Below the pieces are notes generated by a model. That model worked only from the letters and a program-made list of their open reading frames with translations. It did not search any database and was not told the origin of the DNA. Positions 11,501 through 19,190 of a stretch of DNA of 64,000 nucleotides are shown here, piece by piece (within the stretch, counting starts at the first letter, position 1; the number at the start of each line of letters is the position of its first letter). This DNA is from Rhynchopus euleeides (taxonomy: Eukaryota > Euglenozoa > Diplonemea > Diplonemida > Diplonemidae): positions 248,001-312,000 of the forward strand of contig OY723312.1 of NCBI GenBank assembly GCA_963210315.1, written 5' to 3'. The position numbers and the translations under genes are program-made.

Positions 11501-12511
11501 GCGGGGGCGTGAGCTACGCTTCGTCGGGATGTGCTTGGCTGCGACCGTTCGCACCAGTCCAAGCCACTTGTGGAAGGACTCCTTCGGGTCACACCACTTC
11601 GTCACTTTGCGTGATAGCCGTTCGAGCTCCTCGGTGAAGGCGGGCCAGTCCGCTGCTGCCCAGTTCCACAGTTGACGGGCCTTGGCTGTCGGGTGTGTCG
11701 CAGCTGCTGGCGTTCGTTCAAAAGGGACGGTGTATTGGATGGCGAAGTGGTCTGATTGCCACTGGTCCAGGGTATTCCAGGTGACCTCCCCCAACTCGTA
11801 GTGGGCGAAGACGATGTCCGGCGAGGACTTGGAGTCGCGGCGCATGCGTGTGGGGTGGTCGGGGTCGTTGCACAGTGACATGCCGTTGAGGAGGGACCAG
11901 TGGTACAGATCAGTTCCCTTGTTGTCACAGCGCGCATGTTTATCCCAGGCACGGTTGTGGATGTTGAAGTCGCCAGCTATGACGGACTCCGGCGTGTGTG
12001 GTAGCAGGGATGTAGAGAAGTCATCGTGGCGTGGGTCGTTGCTAGTGCCGACTCCCGAGGGGCGGTACACATTGGTGAACGTGACGGCGCTTTCCGGTCC
12101 CGTGACTCGCACTGTGAGGGTCTCTGTTACACTAGCGTCTGGTGCGGTGGCAATGAGAGTCGCGTGTAGGTCCTCCCGCACTAGCGTTGCGATCCCGCCT
12201 CCGGAGGTGAGCGTCCCTTTACAGCGCTTCTGGGTGCGGCGTCGGAGAAATGTGGAGTAGCCCGGGAACTTGGGGTCTCCCCCCTGTGCTGCTCGGAGCT
12301 CTTGCAGATGCACGACGTCGTACCGTTGGGTTGCGAGGTGGTGCTGTAGTTCCGCTTTTTTCGCCTCGGTGAGACCGTTGCAGTTCCAGGTCAGGCACTT
12401 GAGGTGCTGTGCCGGACCAGGGTTCTGCTCGATGTCACCCGCCCGGAGGAGAAGGTCTCGCTTGGTCTCGAAGATGTGGCGCGGTCGGTTTGGGGATGGC
12501 GGGCTTCCCCG
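8546..12511 (-). CDS. LINE ORF2: 2A peptide, AP-endonuclease, reverse transcriptase, RNase H
   Basis: This frame follows ORF1 in the same reading frame, directly after a UGA codon. Reading 5' to 3': a 2A motif (AGDIEQNPGP, 12413-12442), then an AP-type endonuclease starting LKCLTWNCNGL with GDFNIHNRAWD and the QSDHF motif. A reverse transcriptase follows, with SYRPIALTS, YFDLEKAFDKV, NNGVPQGTVLSPLLF and the catalytic FADD (10325-10336). RNase H comes next with VYTDGS (9416-9430), a QAELVAI glutamate, LTDSQSA and YIPSHVGVVGNELAD, then a CxxC...H...C motif near 8690-8760. This order is that of Ingi/I-clade LINEs. The enzyme nicks target DNA and copies the element's RNA at the nick. No ATG follows the UGA until well inside the endonuclease, so translation must depend on ORF1, re-initiation or an unusual start. 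Confidence 0.93.
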   Translation of the reverse strand, partial: RGSPPSPNRPRHIFETKRDLLLRAGDIEQNPGPAQHLKCLTWNCNGLTEAKKAELQHHLATQRYDVVHLQELRAAQGGDPKFPGYSTFLRRRTQKRCKGTLTSGGGIATLVREDLHATLIATAPDASVTETLTVRVTGPESAVTFTNVYRPSGVGTSNDPRHDDFSTSLLPHTPESVIAGDFNIHNRAWDKHARCDNKGTDLYHWSLLNGMSLCNDPDHPTRMRRDSKSSPDIVFAHYELGEVTWNTLDQWQSDHFAIQYTVPFERTPAAATHPTAKARQLWNWAAADWPAFTEELERLSRKVTKWCDPKESFHKWLGLVRTVAAKHIPTKRSSRPRKRWFTSKVKRAVRARNEESRRHAQTTHLSQDDYDKLDKLTTDATNAVLEAKRTTWETRCQAASTSSDLGATFRLVRELDGRKLQQAAFPLVDGGVPVTDPKAKADLLCSHYAKISEGNDQQSQSVPTPQHANGQTPPELSAAEDDFSKEELSAALSELQERKSPGPDDLNNELLMHLGPQARQGLLHVLNLSWNSGILPDAWTRAVIVPILKPGKPATAASSYRPIALTSTACKVLEKMVKRRMEQLMLDDAYPQVEGHCPNQAGFQRLRSTTDQLAYITQTATDALSSGKAAVTLYFDLEKAFDKVSKLAVINSVRRKGFPPKFTRWLHNYLSNRRAAAQVHGVRSDYYDFNNGVPQGTVLSPLLFNCVMDDVSRAITASPDVHPAVFADDIAVLVVGDTYTDALSTAQGVISALAAEVPLHGLQLSPSKCCYTLMGTTPEALGEHKRMELPDGTPLQHDSTAKYLGVYIDACYTMSDHVDHVVTTCMRRLSILRMLAGTDWGSSGDTLRQAYLTYVYPILMYAASVYTPGLTARNLKRLQDVHRTAALIITGCMKNTSTAKLLWESHLRDLDLDFKVAVCTDHERFRRVPHSPGYRAQLNTGNTGGSWLHQARSLVKSSKVDGRTPLLAPLHAAHPIPPWEWNLVLPRVHILATLPGLTAPKAATPKDTLRDLAEQTIQALPTCAWHVYTDGSVSNSTSRQQQGGAGAAVYSMPEGRLKKKLAWPAGLRCISYQAELVAIRESLAHLCTVVTQGETVAILTDSQSALNALLSGPQRARGSTEWDIWQRLRKLAQTYDVTTHLRYIPSHVGVVGNELADKQAQIGAFKPQMEPISLASARVTLRRHIYSGTTLPRTDSVYAYRSGIGETRLQRPDLRMEGLTRLGETTIRRLRADHHRLVYDYDVPGSAQPPCKPCLKLAPDSPPPGVSLKHLFFGCPATASARHHLTATSVHNLLLHNCKGALRYLAEAGVTEHSEKDYLIS
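12413..12454 (-). other. 2A (StopGo) peptide sequence
   Basis: The codons encode LLLRAGDIEQNPGP, which contains the full DxExNPGP consensus. In known 2A sequences the ribosome skips the final Gly-Pro bond, separating upstream from downstream protein. L1Tc and Ingi LINEs of trypanosomes carry 2A sequences at the N-terminus of their polyprotein. Here it lies between ORF1 and the endonuclease. Confidence 0.85.
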
Positions 12512-13123
12512 TCAGTTGAAGAGGGGCTCTTCACACAGGCGTTTCTGCACCGGCTCCGCCGGGGCCATGTGCTTCGTGCGGAGGGTTGTAGTCCGAGTCG
12601 GGGTGAGTGTCCGGCTTTTCTTCTTAGGAGTCAGCCCCGTGCGTGTCCGGGGCTTCGGGGAGGCGGACTTCGGGGGTGGGCCCTTGGTCCCCCGGTCTGG
12701 GGTGGTGGAGGCCGGGTCGCCCTTTCGAGGAAGGGGGTTGGAGCCCGGCTTGGTCTGCTTCTTCGGCTTAGATTGCGGCTTCGTTGCCGCCTCCAGGTGC
12801 TGCAGGCGAGCCTGCATCGCTCGCAGGGCGGCCGTGAACTGGCTCTCCTGGTTCACGGCCCGCTCCTCTGCCGCGGTGGCCCGCCGCTCTGCCTCGGCGG
12901 CACGCCGCTCTGCCTGCTCGAGGAGGGCTTGCACCCTGGCGAGGTTGGCGGTGGCGGTGGCTGCTGCGGCGGCGGTGGCGGCGGCGGCGGGGTCGGTGGT
13001 CGTGGTGGCGTGGGGCGTTGGGGCGTTGTCCTTCATCTCAGCGTCGATTTTGGACTTCTTCTTTTTGCTCTTGTTGCTCTTCGTCTTCTTTGTCGCCTTG
13101 TTCGCCAGCTCACTCCCCGGCAC
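12512..13123 (-). CDS. LINE ORF1: basic coiled-coil protein
   Basis: About 203 codons ending in UGA at 12512-12514. The product is lysine-rich at the N-terminus (KKTKSNKSKKKKSK), then has an Ala-rich stretch and a heptad-like coiled coil (LARVQALLEQAERRAAEAER onward to MQARLQHLEAA). It ends in a basic Pro/Arg-rich tail. This fits LINE ORF1 nucleic-acid chaperones in general character, without a recognisable zinc knuckle or RRM. The open frame starts with GTG at 13123 and is open further upstream to a TAA near 13205, inside the flanking repeat. The first ATG is at 13033. It is in the same frame as ORF2, separated only by UGA followed by CGG. Confidence 0.75.
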   Translation of the reverse strand: MPGSELANKATKKTKSNKSKKKKSKIDAEMKDNAPTPHATTTTDPAAAATAAAAATATANLARVQALLEQAERRAAEAERRATAAEERAVNQESQFTAALRAMQARLQHLEAATKPQSKPKKQTKPGSNPLPRKGDPASTTPDRGTKGPPPKSASPKPRTRTGLTPKKKSRTLTPTRTTTLRTKHMAPAEPVQKRLCEEPLFN

Positions 13124-13172
13124 TCCCTGCGGCTGCTCCGGGGCTGCGGGAGGTGGGGTCGGCTTGGCGGGG

Positions 13173-14018
13173 GCAAGCCTGGTTTCAACGTGGTGCAGGT
13201 GGTTTTAATGTATGTAGCCTCATGCATTGAAGGAGGAAATGAAAAATAGGGGGTGGGGTGAGCGGTCAGAAACTCTGCTCGCTTTTTTTTTGAGAAAAAG
13301 AGTCCTCCAAAGTGGGGGGGGGGGGTGGGAGTGGGGGAAGCTGCCTCCTGGTCGGACGCCCCGCCCCCCCCCCCCTCCCCCACACGGCTCGACAGTATAC
13401 GGCGGGGCAGAGGGGGGGGCTATGTTTTAATCCAAAAGACCTTTTCCCCTGTGGATACATCTGGCCGCCTGTGGGGGCACCAAGCGGGAAAATGTACTCC
13501 TTTCGCTTCCCAATGCAGACACCCTGTCCAGCAACTGTGGAAGAACAACTCAGGGATACTTTTTGTGAAAGCGCACAAGCGGGCCAAAGAATAACTGACA
13601 CCACTTGCTCGCTGCGATTTGTTCTGTTCTGTGTGCCTCATGCAATGAAGGAGGAAATGGGACACGGGGGGTGTGACCCCGCAGAGGGGTGGTGGGGTCC
13701 AGCAGGAGGCTCCGGTTGAGTTATTGCACGGGCACGCGCATATCCTGCAATGCAGATCACTGCCGCCGCCACCACCCCCCCTCCGTATCGAGTGGCGAAT
13801 GTGTGGAAACGTGTTCCTGCCTTATTTTTTTGTTCAGTTTCTGGCAAGAAGAGAAGCCGCCTTCGCACCATCACCCCCCCCCCCCCCACCCCATCTGCTA
13901 TATATATCCAGAGCTCTGTCACAACGCGGCCTTGTTTGCACTGGCACGGCGTTGGCACGGGACGGGATGGGGGAGGGGAGCTGCCTCTCTTCGCTGCCCT
14001 TCTTCTTCATCTGTTTTT
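13173..14018 (+). repeat. 846-bp direct repeat at the LINE 5' edge
   Basis: Second copy of 7332-8173, in direct orientation, ending CATCTGTTTTT before unrelated sequence (CCCCATATATATTGC). Confidence 0.9.
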
Positions 14019-15320
14019 CCCCATATATATTGCTGTTGCCACATAGCTTTTGTGTGGCTTTTCGCACTAAAGACAGAATACAGGTTTCAGCTCACCTTTT
14101 GACAACGTGTTGCAACATGCCCAGCACGGACACGACATAATTGTGCCAAGCATTCGGTATCACACACACCAACGAACAGCAACAGTGGTGTGGAGCGGGG
14201 AGGGGTGGGAAGGTCGGGGTGGGAGGACGCCCCTCTGTATCAAAGCTGTGCCAGTGCGACGCCTACGATTGCGTGAGGGGCGCACATATTTTCTGCACAT
14301 GCCACGGAGAAAGTCCTCCACGTCCTCCACCCCCCACCCCCCTGCCCCTCCAAGCAGCGACAGATCGAGAGCAAGAGAGAGAGAGAGAGGGGGGAGTATG
14401 GTGTATAGGTCGATATGCACCCATTTGGCGCAGACGCATTTTCTGTGATTTCTCATTATCTGTTTGTGAGTAGAAGCGTCAAAACGCACCAACACATAAA
14501 ATGCGGGCAAAAATCGGGACCCCTGAATATCCCCTTTTCCACTGCGCGCAAAGTACGCAATCTGGGGTCGTCAGGGGCCGCAAATGAGAGCAAATGACTT
14601 CTGGCTTCTTTCTTTTAAATGATTTTGTTGTTAATGGCTTCGATGGCTGCCACCAGCAGGCGTTGCGATCCAATGGTATAGCCGCAGATCGCCCTTTGAA
14701 CCCAAAGGAATAGGGCTCTCGGGGGCCTTCGCTCTGTGCCAAAGCGTGTCGGGTTGCAGCCCTATGTTTGTAAGGCAGCTCACTTGTGTGCACTTTAGAG
14801 CGAATAACCCCTTCAGCCTTGCTTCGCAGAATCTCTCACATGATAGGTGCAGAAAGTCGGAGGGGGGGGGGGGGGGGACGCTGGGGACGTGTGGTGCTCG
14901 TCTTCGCCTCCCAATAAAAAACCCCTCCAGCAAACAAGGGGAAGTTCAAACAAGAGGGAACCTTCGGGCTGCGGCTGGTTGCCGCTTTTCCCGACAATGA
15001 GACACAGCACGCCAGATGGATCGCACATGAAAAGAAGAATTGGGTGCTCGCTACTCTGTGCGCACAAGCAGGAATAAAAATACCCCCCGCACGAAGAAGT
15101 AATCAGAAAGCTGAACCTGCAAGACACCCGCTTGACCGATGGCCCACCAGATGAAGTGTAGAACACACCCGGGGCTTTGTTGCGTTCTGTGTGTTATAGT
15201 CGGGGCAAAACACAAAGGCAGCTCATGCAGCCTGAGTCGAAGTTTGCCTTGTGCTGCCCAAGAAGCGCTGACTGGCATCTTGCTCTCTCTATTTGGCACT
15301 GCCAGGGTGAGAGGTCCTCT
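14019..15320. other. Stretch without a recognised gene
   Basis: It holds a (GA)n tract (about 14370-14393), a G tract near 14862-14877, and a half copy of the GGGGGCCTTCGCTCTGTGCC repeat end (about 14727-14765). Open frames on both strands are low complexity. No gene seen. Confidence 0.5.
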
Positions 15321-15419
15321 GGGGGCCCTCGCTACCAGGTGTGACTGAGTGAGAAGAAGTGAGCCACGTCCCACCTCCCCTCGCTGGCTGACGAGCTGTG
15401 ACTGGTAGCGAGGGCCCCC
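15321..15419. mobile_element. 99-bp hairpin MITE, GGGGGCC family
   Basis: Termini GGGGGCCCTCGCTACCAG and its complement, with a 3-bp TCT repeat on both sides. A closely related element lies at 22456-22564, and partial copies lie near 25630 and 51082. G-rich termini plus a 3-bp duplication resemble PIF/Harbinger MITEs. Confidence 0.75.
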
Positions 15420-15778
15420 TCTGATGTGGTAACAAATAGAAACACACACAGAGGGGATGGCGAAAGGGCGGCCTTCGATTCACCCCAATGACATAGGGCC
15501 GTTCTTATAGCCTGGTCGGCGGCCTCCAGCCTGTGAACCAGGCAGTGGCGTTGGCCGCCCGCTGTTTGTGTTCGCTTTGGGAACGACTTGCGAAACAGAA
15601 AAGTGGCACGCCACGCGCCAGCAACCACACGTGCTCCACACCAACGTCCTCTCTCCCCTGATCTTCATCGGGCCGAGAGCCGTGTCGCACGAGCCTGTGT
15701 GAAGAAGCGGCAACGCATCACTAAACAAACGATAATACAGAAAGAGGTTTGCAGCTGAATGGAGCGCCACACATTACT
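15420..15778. other. Stretch without a recognised gene
   Basis: No gene seen; it contains a GAAGAAGCGGCAACGCATCA motif (about 15702) related to the repeat motif at the left end of the window. Confidence 0.4.
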
Positions 15779-17470
15779 TGGTGCCCCTGAAAACGAAATC
15801 GCAACTACGTCAGAACTACGTAAGAACTACGTAAATCGGGGGTGGACCTTCTTTTTTATTTTGAAAATGGGATTTCCTCTTCACAGGTTAATGGTGAAAT
15901 TTTTCGGGGGAAAATGAATTCCACCACACCCCCAACCCCAGCGTGCCCAAATAAGTCCAAAGAAACCGGTTTTGGTCAGATTGCTGACTCGGAACCCACC
16001 TGCACCCCCGACGGGGTGGGTGGCGTTTTTCGGGGTTTTTGGGGGGTTGGCCTGAATGGCCAAGCAGAAATACGGTGGAAGAGCTTCATGTGCGAAGAGT
16101 AACATTTTTTTGAGAAAATATGGCATCCGTCGCACCCCCAACCCCAGCGAGCCCCGATAAATCAAAAGAAGCCGGTTATGGTCAGATTGTCGCCGCTGGG
16201 GCCACCTGCACACCCTACAGGGTAGGTGGGGTGGGGTGTGGGCGTGCTGGCTGCCTCCCAGCACCTTCACCCATGACTAGTCCCTGAACCAGACCCACGT
16301 TTCATGGGTGAAACTTGGCTCGTACACCACCAAAATGACCCCACTGTGATCCGCAAAAAATCCGAACGTTCAAAAGAAAGGGGTTTTGGAACACCAGAGG
16401 AGGGGGTCCCGCTGGGTGGAGGTGGGTGTGGGCTGACTGCCTCCCAGCCACCTTCACCCACGACCAGCCCCTAAACCAGACCCGTGTTTCATGGGTGACA
16501 CTTGGCTCGCACACCACCAAAGTGACCCCACTGTGATCCGAACAAATTCCAAACGTTCAAAAGAACGGGGGTTTGGAACACCCGTGGAGGGGGTCCCGAT
16601 GGATGGGTGGGTGGGGGTGTGGCTGCCTCCCAGTCACATTCTCTTAGGACCAGCCCCTGAACCAGAGTCACGTTCCATGGACGATGTTTGGCTCCTAGAC
16701 CCACAAAAATGACCCCACTACGATCCGCAAAAGTTCCAAACGTTCAAAAGAACGGGGTTTTGGAATACCCGAGGAGGGGGTCCCGCTGGGAGGGTGGGGT
16801 GTGGGTGTGCTGTGGGCTGGCTACCACCCAGTCACCTTCTCCCATGACCAGTCCCTGAACCAGACCCAGGTTTGATAGGAGAAGTTTGGCACCTCGACCA
16901 CTAAAATGGCCCCACGACGAGCTGCACAAATTCCAAATGTTCAACAGAGCTGGGTTTAGGAGCACCCGAAGAGGGGGTCCCACTGGGTGGGACCCCCGCT
17001 GGGTTTTGACTCCGGCTGGGTGGGACCAGCCCTGAGCCAGACCCACATTTCGAGATGAAGCCGGTTGACACCTTGACCTCTAAAATACCCCCACTACGAG
17101 GCCGCACAGATCCGGTGACTCGGAGACACACTGCTGAGACGCTGTTGTGGCAAGAGCCCGTAGAAGCAAAGGATAACCTGCTGCGCTCGCCCCACAAGGC
17201 AGCCACAGGACGACAGGACCGCCCCCCCCCTCTACAAAGGGTGGTTCCATCCTTGTGGCTTCTGTGGACAGAAAAAGCGACAACGGGGGTGGGGGAGTGG
17301 GGTGCGGGGTGCAGGTGGGCCGCGTCAGCAGTGCGCAGGTCGTGCTGGGGCTTGGAAATGGGGAACCTGGGAAAAGGAAAATAGGTGAAAAAAAAAGAGG
17401 GTCCTCCCCACTAATGAACTACGTAAGAACTACGTAAAAACTACGTAAATCGGCCCTTTCAGGGGCACCA
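15779..17470. mobile_element. 1.69-kb inverted-repeat element with internal tandem repeats
   Basis: The ends are 14-bp inverted repeats, TGGTGCCCCTGAAA and TTTCAGGGGCACCA, each flanked by TTACT (15774-15778 and 17471-17475). Next to both ends are tandem AACTACGTAAG-type motifs (15806-15836 and 17410-17450). The interior holds two tandem families: a ~220-bp unit (about 15910-16230) and a ~190-bp unit in four to five copies (16270 to about 17040) starting CCATGACCAGTCCCTGAACC. No transposase is present. The terminal repeats and 5-bp duplication indicate a non-autonomous DNA transposon. Confidence 0.75.
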
Positions 17471-17525
17471 TTACTCTTTAGGCGTATTTTTTCACGAGCG
17501 ACAGAAAGTGTGGATGATTATGAAC

Positions 17526-17690
17526 AATTTGAATGATTTTTGGCCGTGTTCTTCGCAGCCCCCCCTACGTAGTAAGGAGGGTCGCTGTTCCGGGTTCCTC
17601 TGGCCGCACTGGCGGCCTATTCTTGAGGAGCCTGACAGAGTTTCAAGGCCCGTGCAGAGTGGATCGTGATGGGGGTGGTAAAATGCCAAA
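17526..17690 (-). mobile_element. 5'-truncated LINE tail
   Basis: It matches the 3' untranslated end of the LINE at 8174-8330 (GATTTTTGGCCGTG..., then a GCCGCAC...GGC block), diverged and lacking ORF sequence. Dead-on-arrival insertions of this type are typical of LINEs. Confidence 0.6.
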
Positions 17691-17978
17691 CAACAATAGG
17701 CTTGGCTGTTTGTTTGTGCGCACTACCGGCCAAAAACATTTTGAGGCATTTCTCGGCTGTTTGAAAAGACCAGGGAAGGTGAGAGACTTCACTTCAAACT
17801 CAGACTCGGCGGAATGCCTGTAACAGTGTTTTCCCTCTCGCACAACTTGGGGGTAGGGGGGTGGGGGTGGGCTTGGCGGGTTTCCTTTTGTTGACGGACA
17901 TGGCTTGGGCAGAAAAAATAATTGAGAAATATGCGGCGTGGAGGAGTAGAGGGGGATGAGCATGAACAGCATAAATTA

Positions 17979-18448
17979 CTGGGGGGGGGGGGGCAAATAC
18001 AAGAGTATATGCAAATACAAGGGTATATGCTAATACAAGAGTACTCCAGAAATTGCGATTTTAAAAAGTTCACCGAGCAAATACAAGAGTATACTCTTGT
18101 ATTTGCATACTAGACTTTTGGAGAACTTTTGTGGGGTTTTCATCATATTTTGTGCTTCCAATGACCTCCCCGAGGCCAGTGGGCCTCCTGTCTGGAGTCG
18201 TCACGGTCGGGTGGGAGTCGCCTCGGGGGTGGGAAAGGCCAAGAGGACGCTCGTATTGTCTATTCGGCGCCGCTGCCCCATGAGGGCCCACCCGGAGGCC
18301 ACATTTCTAGTATGCAAATACAAGAGTATACTCTTGTATTTGCATGGTAGACAACTTTTCAGCTAAAAAACAATTTTTTGAGAACCCTGAATTACGTAAG
18401 CTGGCACGGTGAATAGAAGAGTATACCCTTGTATTTGCCCCCCCCCAG
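17979..18448. mobile_element. 470-bp TA-flanked palindromic MITE, possibly nested
   Basis: Termini CTGGGGG...CAAATACAAGAGTATA and complement, flanked by TA on both sides (17977-17978 and 18449-18450). Two perfect 30-bp palindromes built on AAATACAAGAGTATAC lie at about 18079-18108 and 18314-18343. They bracket a 205-bp segment whose own edges (GCATACTAGA and TCTAGTATGC) are inverted. This suggests one element inside another. Confidence 0.7.
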
Positions 18449-18450
18449 TA

Positions 18451-19190
18451 AACGACACGAAAAATACACAAACCTAAAGAGGGGGGGGGAGAGGAGAACG
18501 GAGAACAGAGAACAGAGAAGCGTCCCGCCGCCGTTCAGTGGGGGTAGAAAAGGTGCAATTTTTGATGCATTTTCCCCTATTCCTGTTGAGAATATAGCCG
18601 AAGGGTGTTTTCCCGAAGCAGACGGGATAACGGAGAACGGCCTGAAAAAAAGGGAGGGAAATAACGAGGACGGGAGGGGGCCATGTGCCTTTCCCTTTTT
18701 TTGCACGACGTGAAGGGGGCAACCAGCGAACTGACCCCATGGCCCCACCTCACCCACCTCCATCCCCCCTTTTTCCGTCGAATGGAAGAGACAAGCAAAG
18801 CGTAGCAACGCATCAACATTCAACAGATCGGAGGGTGGGAGATGGGGGCAGGCACCCTCCACACACACACACGCATGAATATTTTTTTGGAAAGCGTCGG
18901 TGGCACCTGGTAGGGGCAAGCCAGTAACCTGCCCTCCAAGCCCATAGGTAAGGTCACGCCGCTTTGCCTGCGGGAGCCCGTCATTGCCCCAGCTGCACTA
19001 GAGCTCTGAGCCACCCGGAAGCAATGGGCCTCTCTCACATCCCCTCCGTGCGTGGCAGAGACACACGCATGCACCGGTGATGTCTGTGGAGATACACCAT
19101 TCCACACACACCCCACAACCAGAGAACCTACCCAGGCACCAAAATCAAACCTTCGGTCAAAATTCGGCGGACCCCCCCACAACAAGCGCC
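18451..19190. other. Stretch downstream of the membrane-protein gene
   Basis: No gene seen. Purine-rich runs occur on the plus strand (18478-18515). The segment probably includes the 3' untranslated region of the minus-strand gene ending at 19191. Confidence 0.4.

Larger units (their letters stand above)
8174..13172 (-). mobile_element. LINE (Ingi/L1Tc/I-type) non-LTR retrotransposon, nearly complete
   Basis: About 5 kb on the minus strand: short 5' leader, ORF1, a UGA codon, a 2A peptide, then a long ORF2 with AP-endonuclease, reverse transcriptase, RNase H and a C-terminal cysteine/histidine motif. Read on the minus strand, the 3' end carries the AATCGTTCAAAA motif twice as a short tandem tail. 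It lacks LTRs and is bracketed by an 842/846-bp direct repeat. The open frame at the 5' end has no ATG before 13033, so slight 5' truncation is possible. The ORFs are long and intact, so the copy is probably young. Confidence 0.9.

Noticed and set aside
12404-13249. 281- and 312-codon plus-strand frames over LINE ORF1
   Set aside because: Antisense shadows of the GC-rich ORF1 with Cys/Arg/Gly-biased composition.
7332-14018. The ~845-bp direct repeats as LTRs of an LTR retrotransposon
   Set aside because: They lack TG...CA ends, and the enclosed element has AP-endonuclease, a LINE-type reverse transcriptase order and a 3' tail; nothing LTR-like is encoded.
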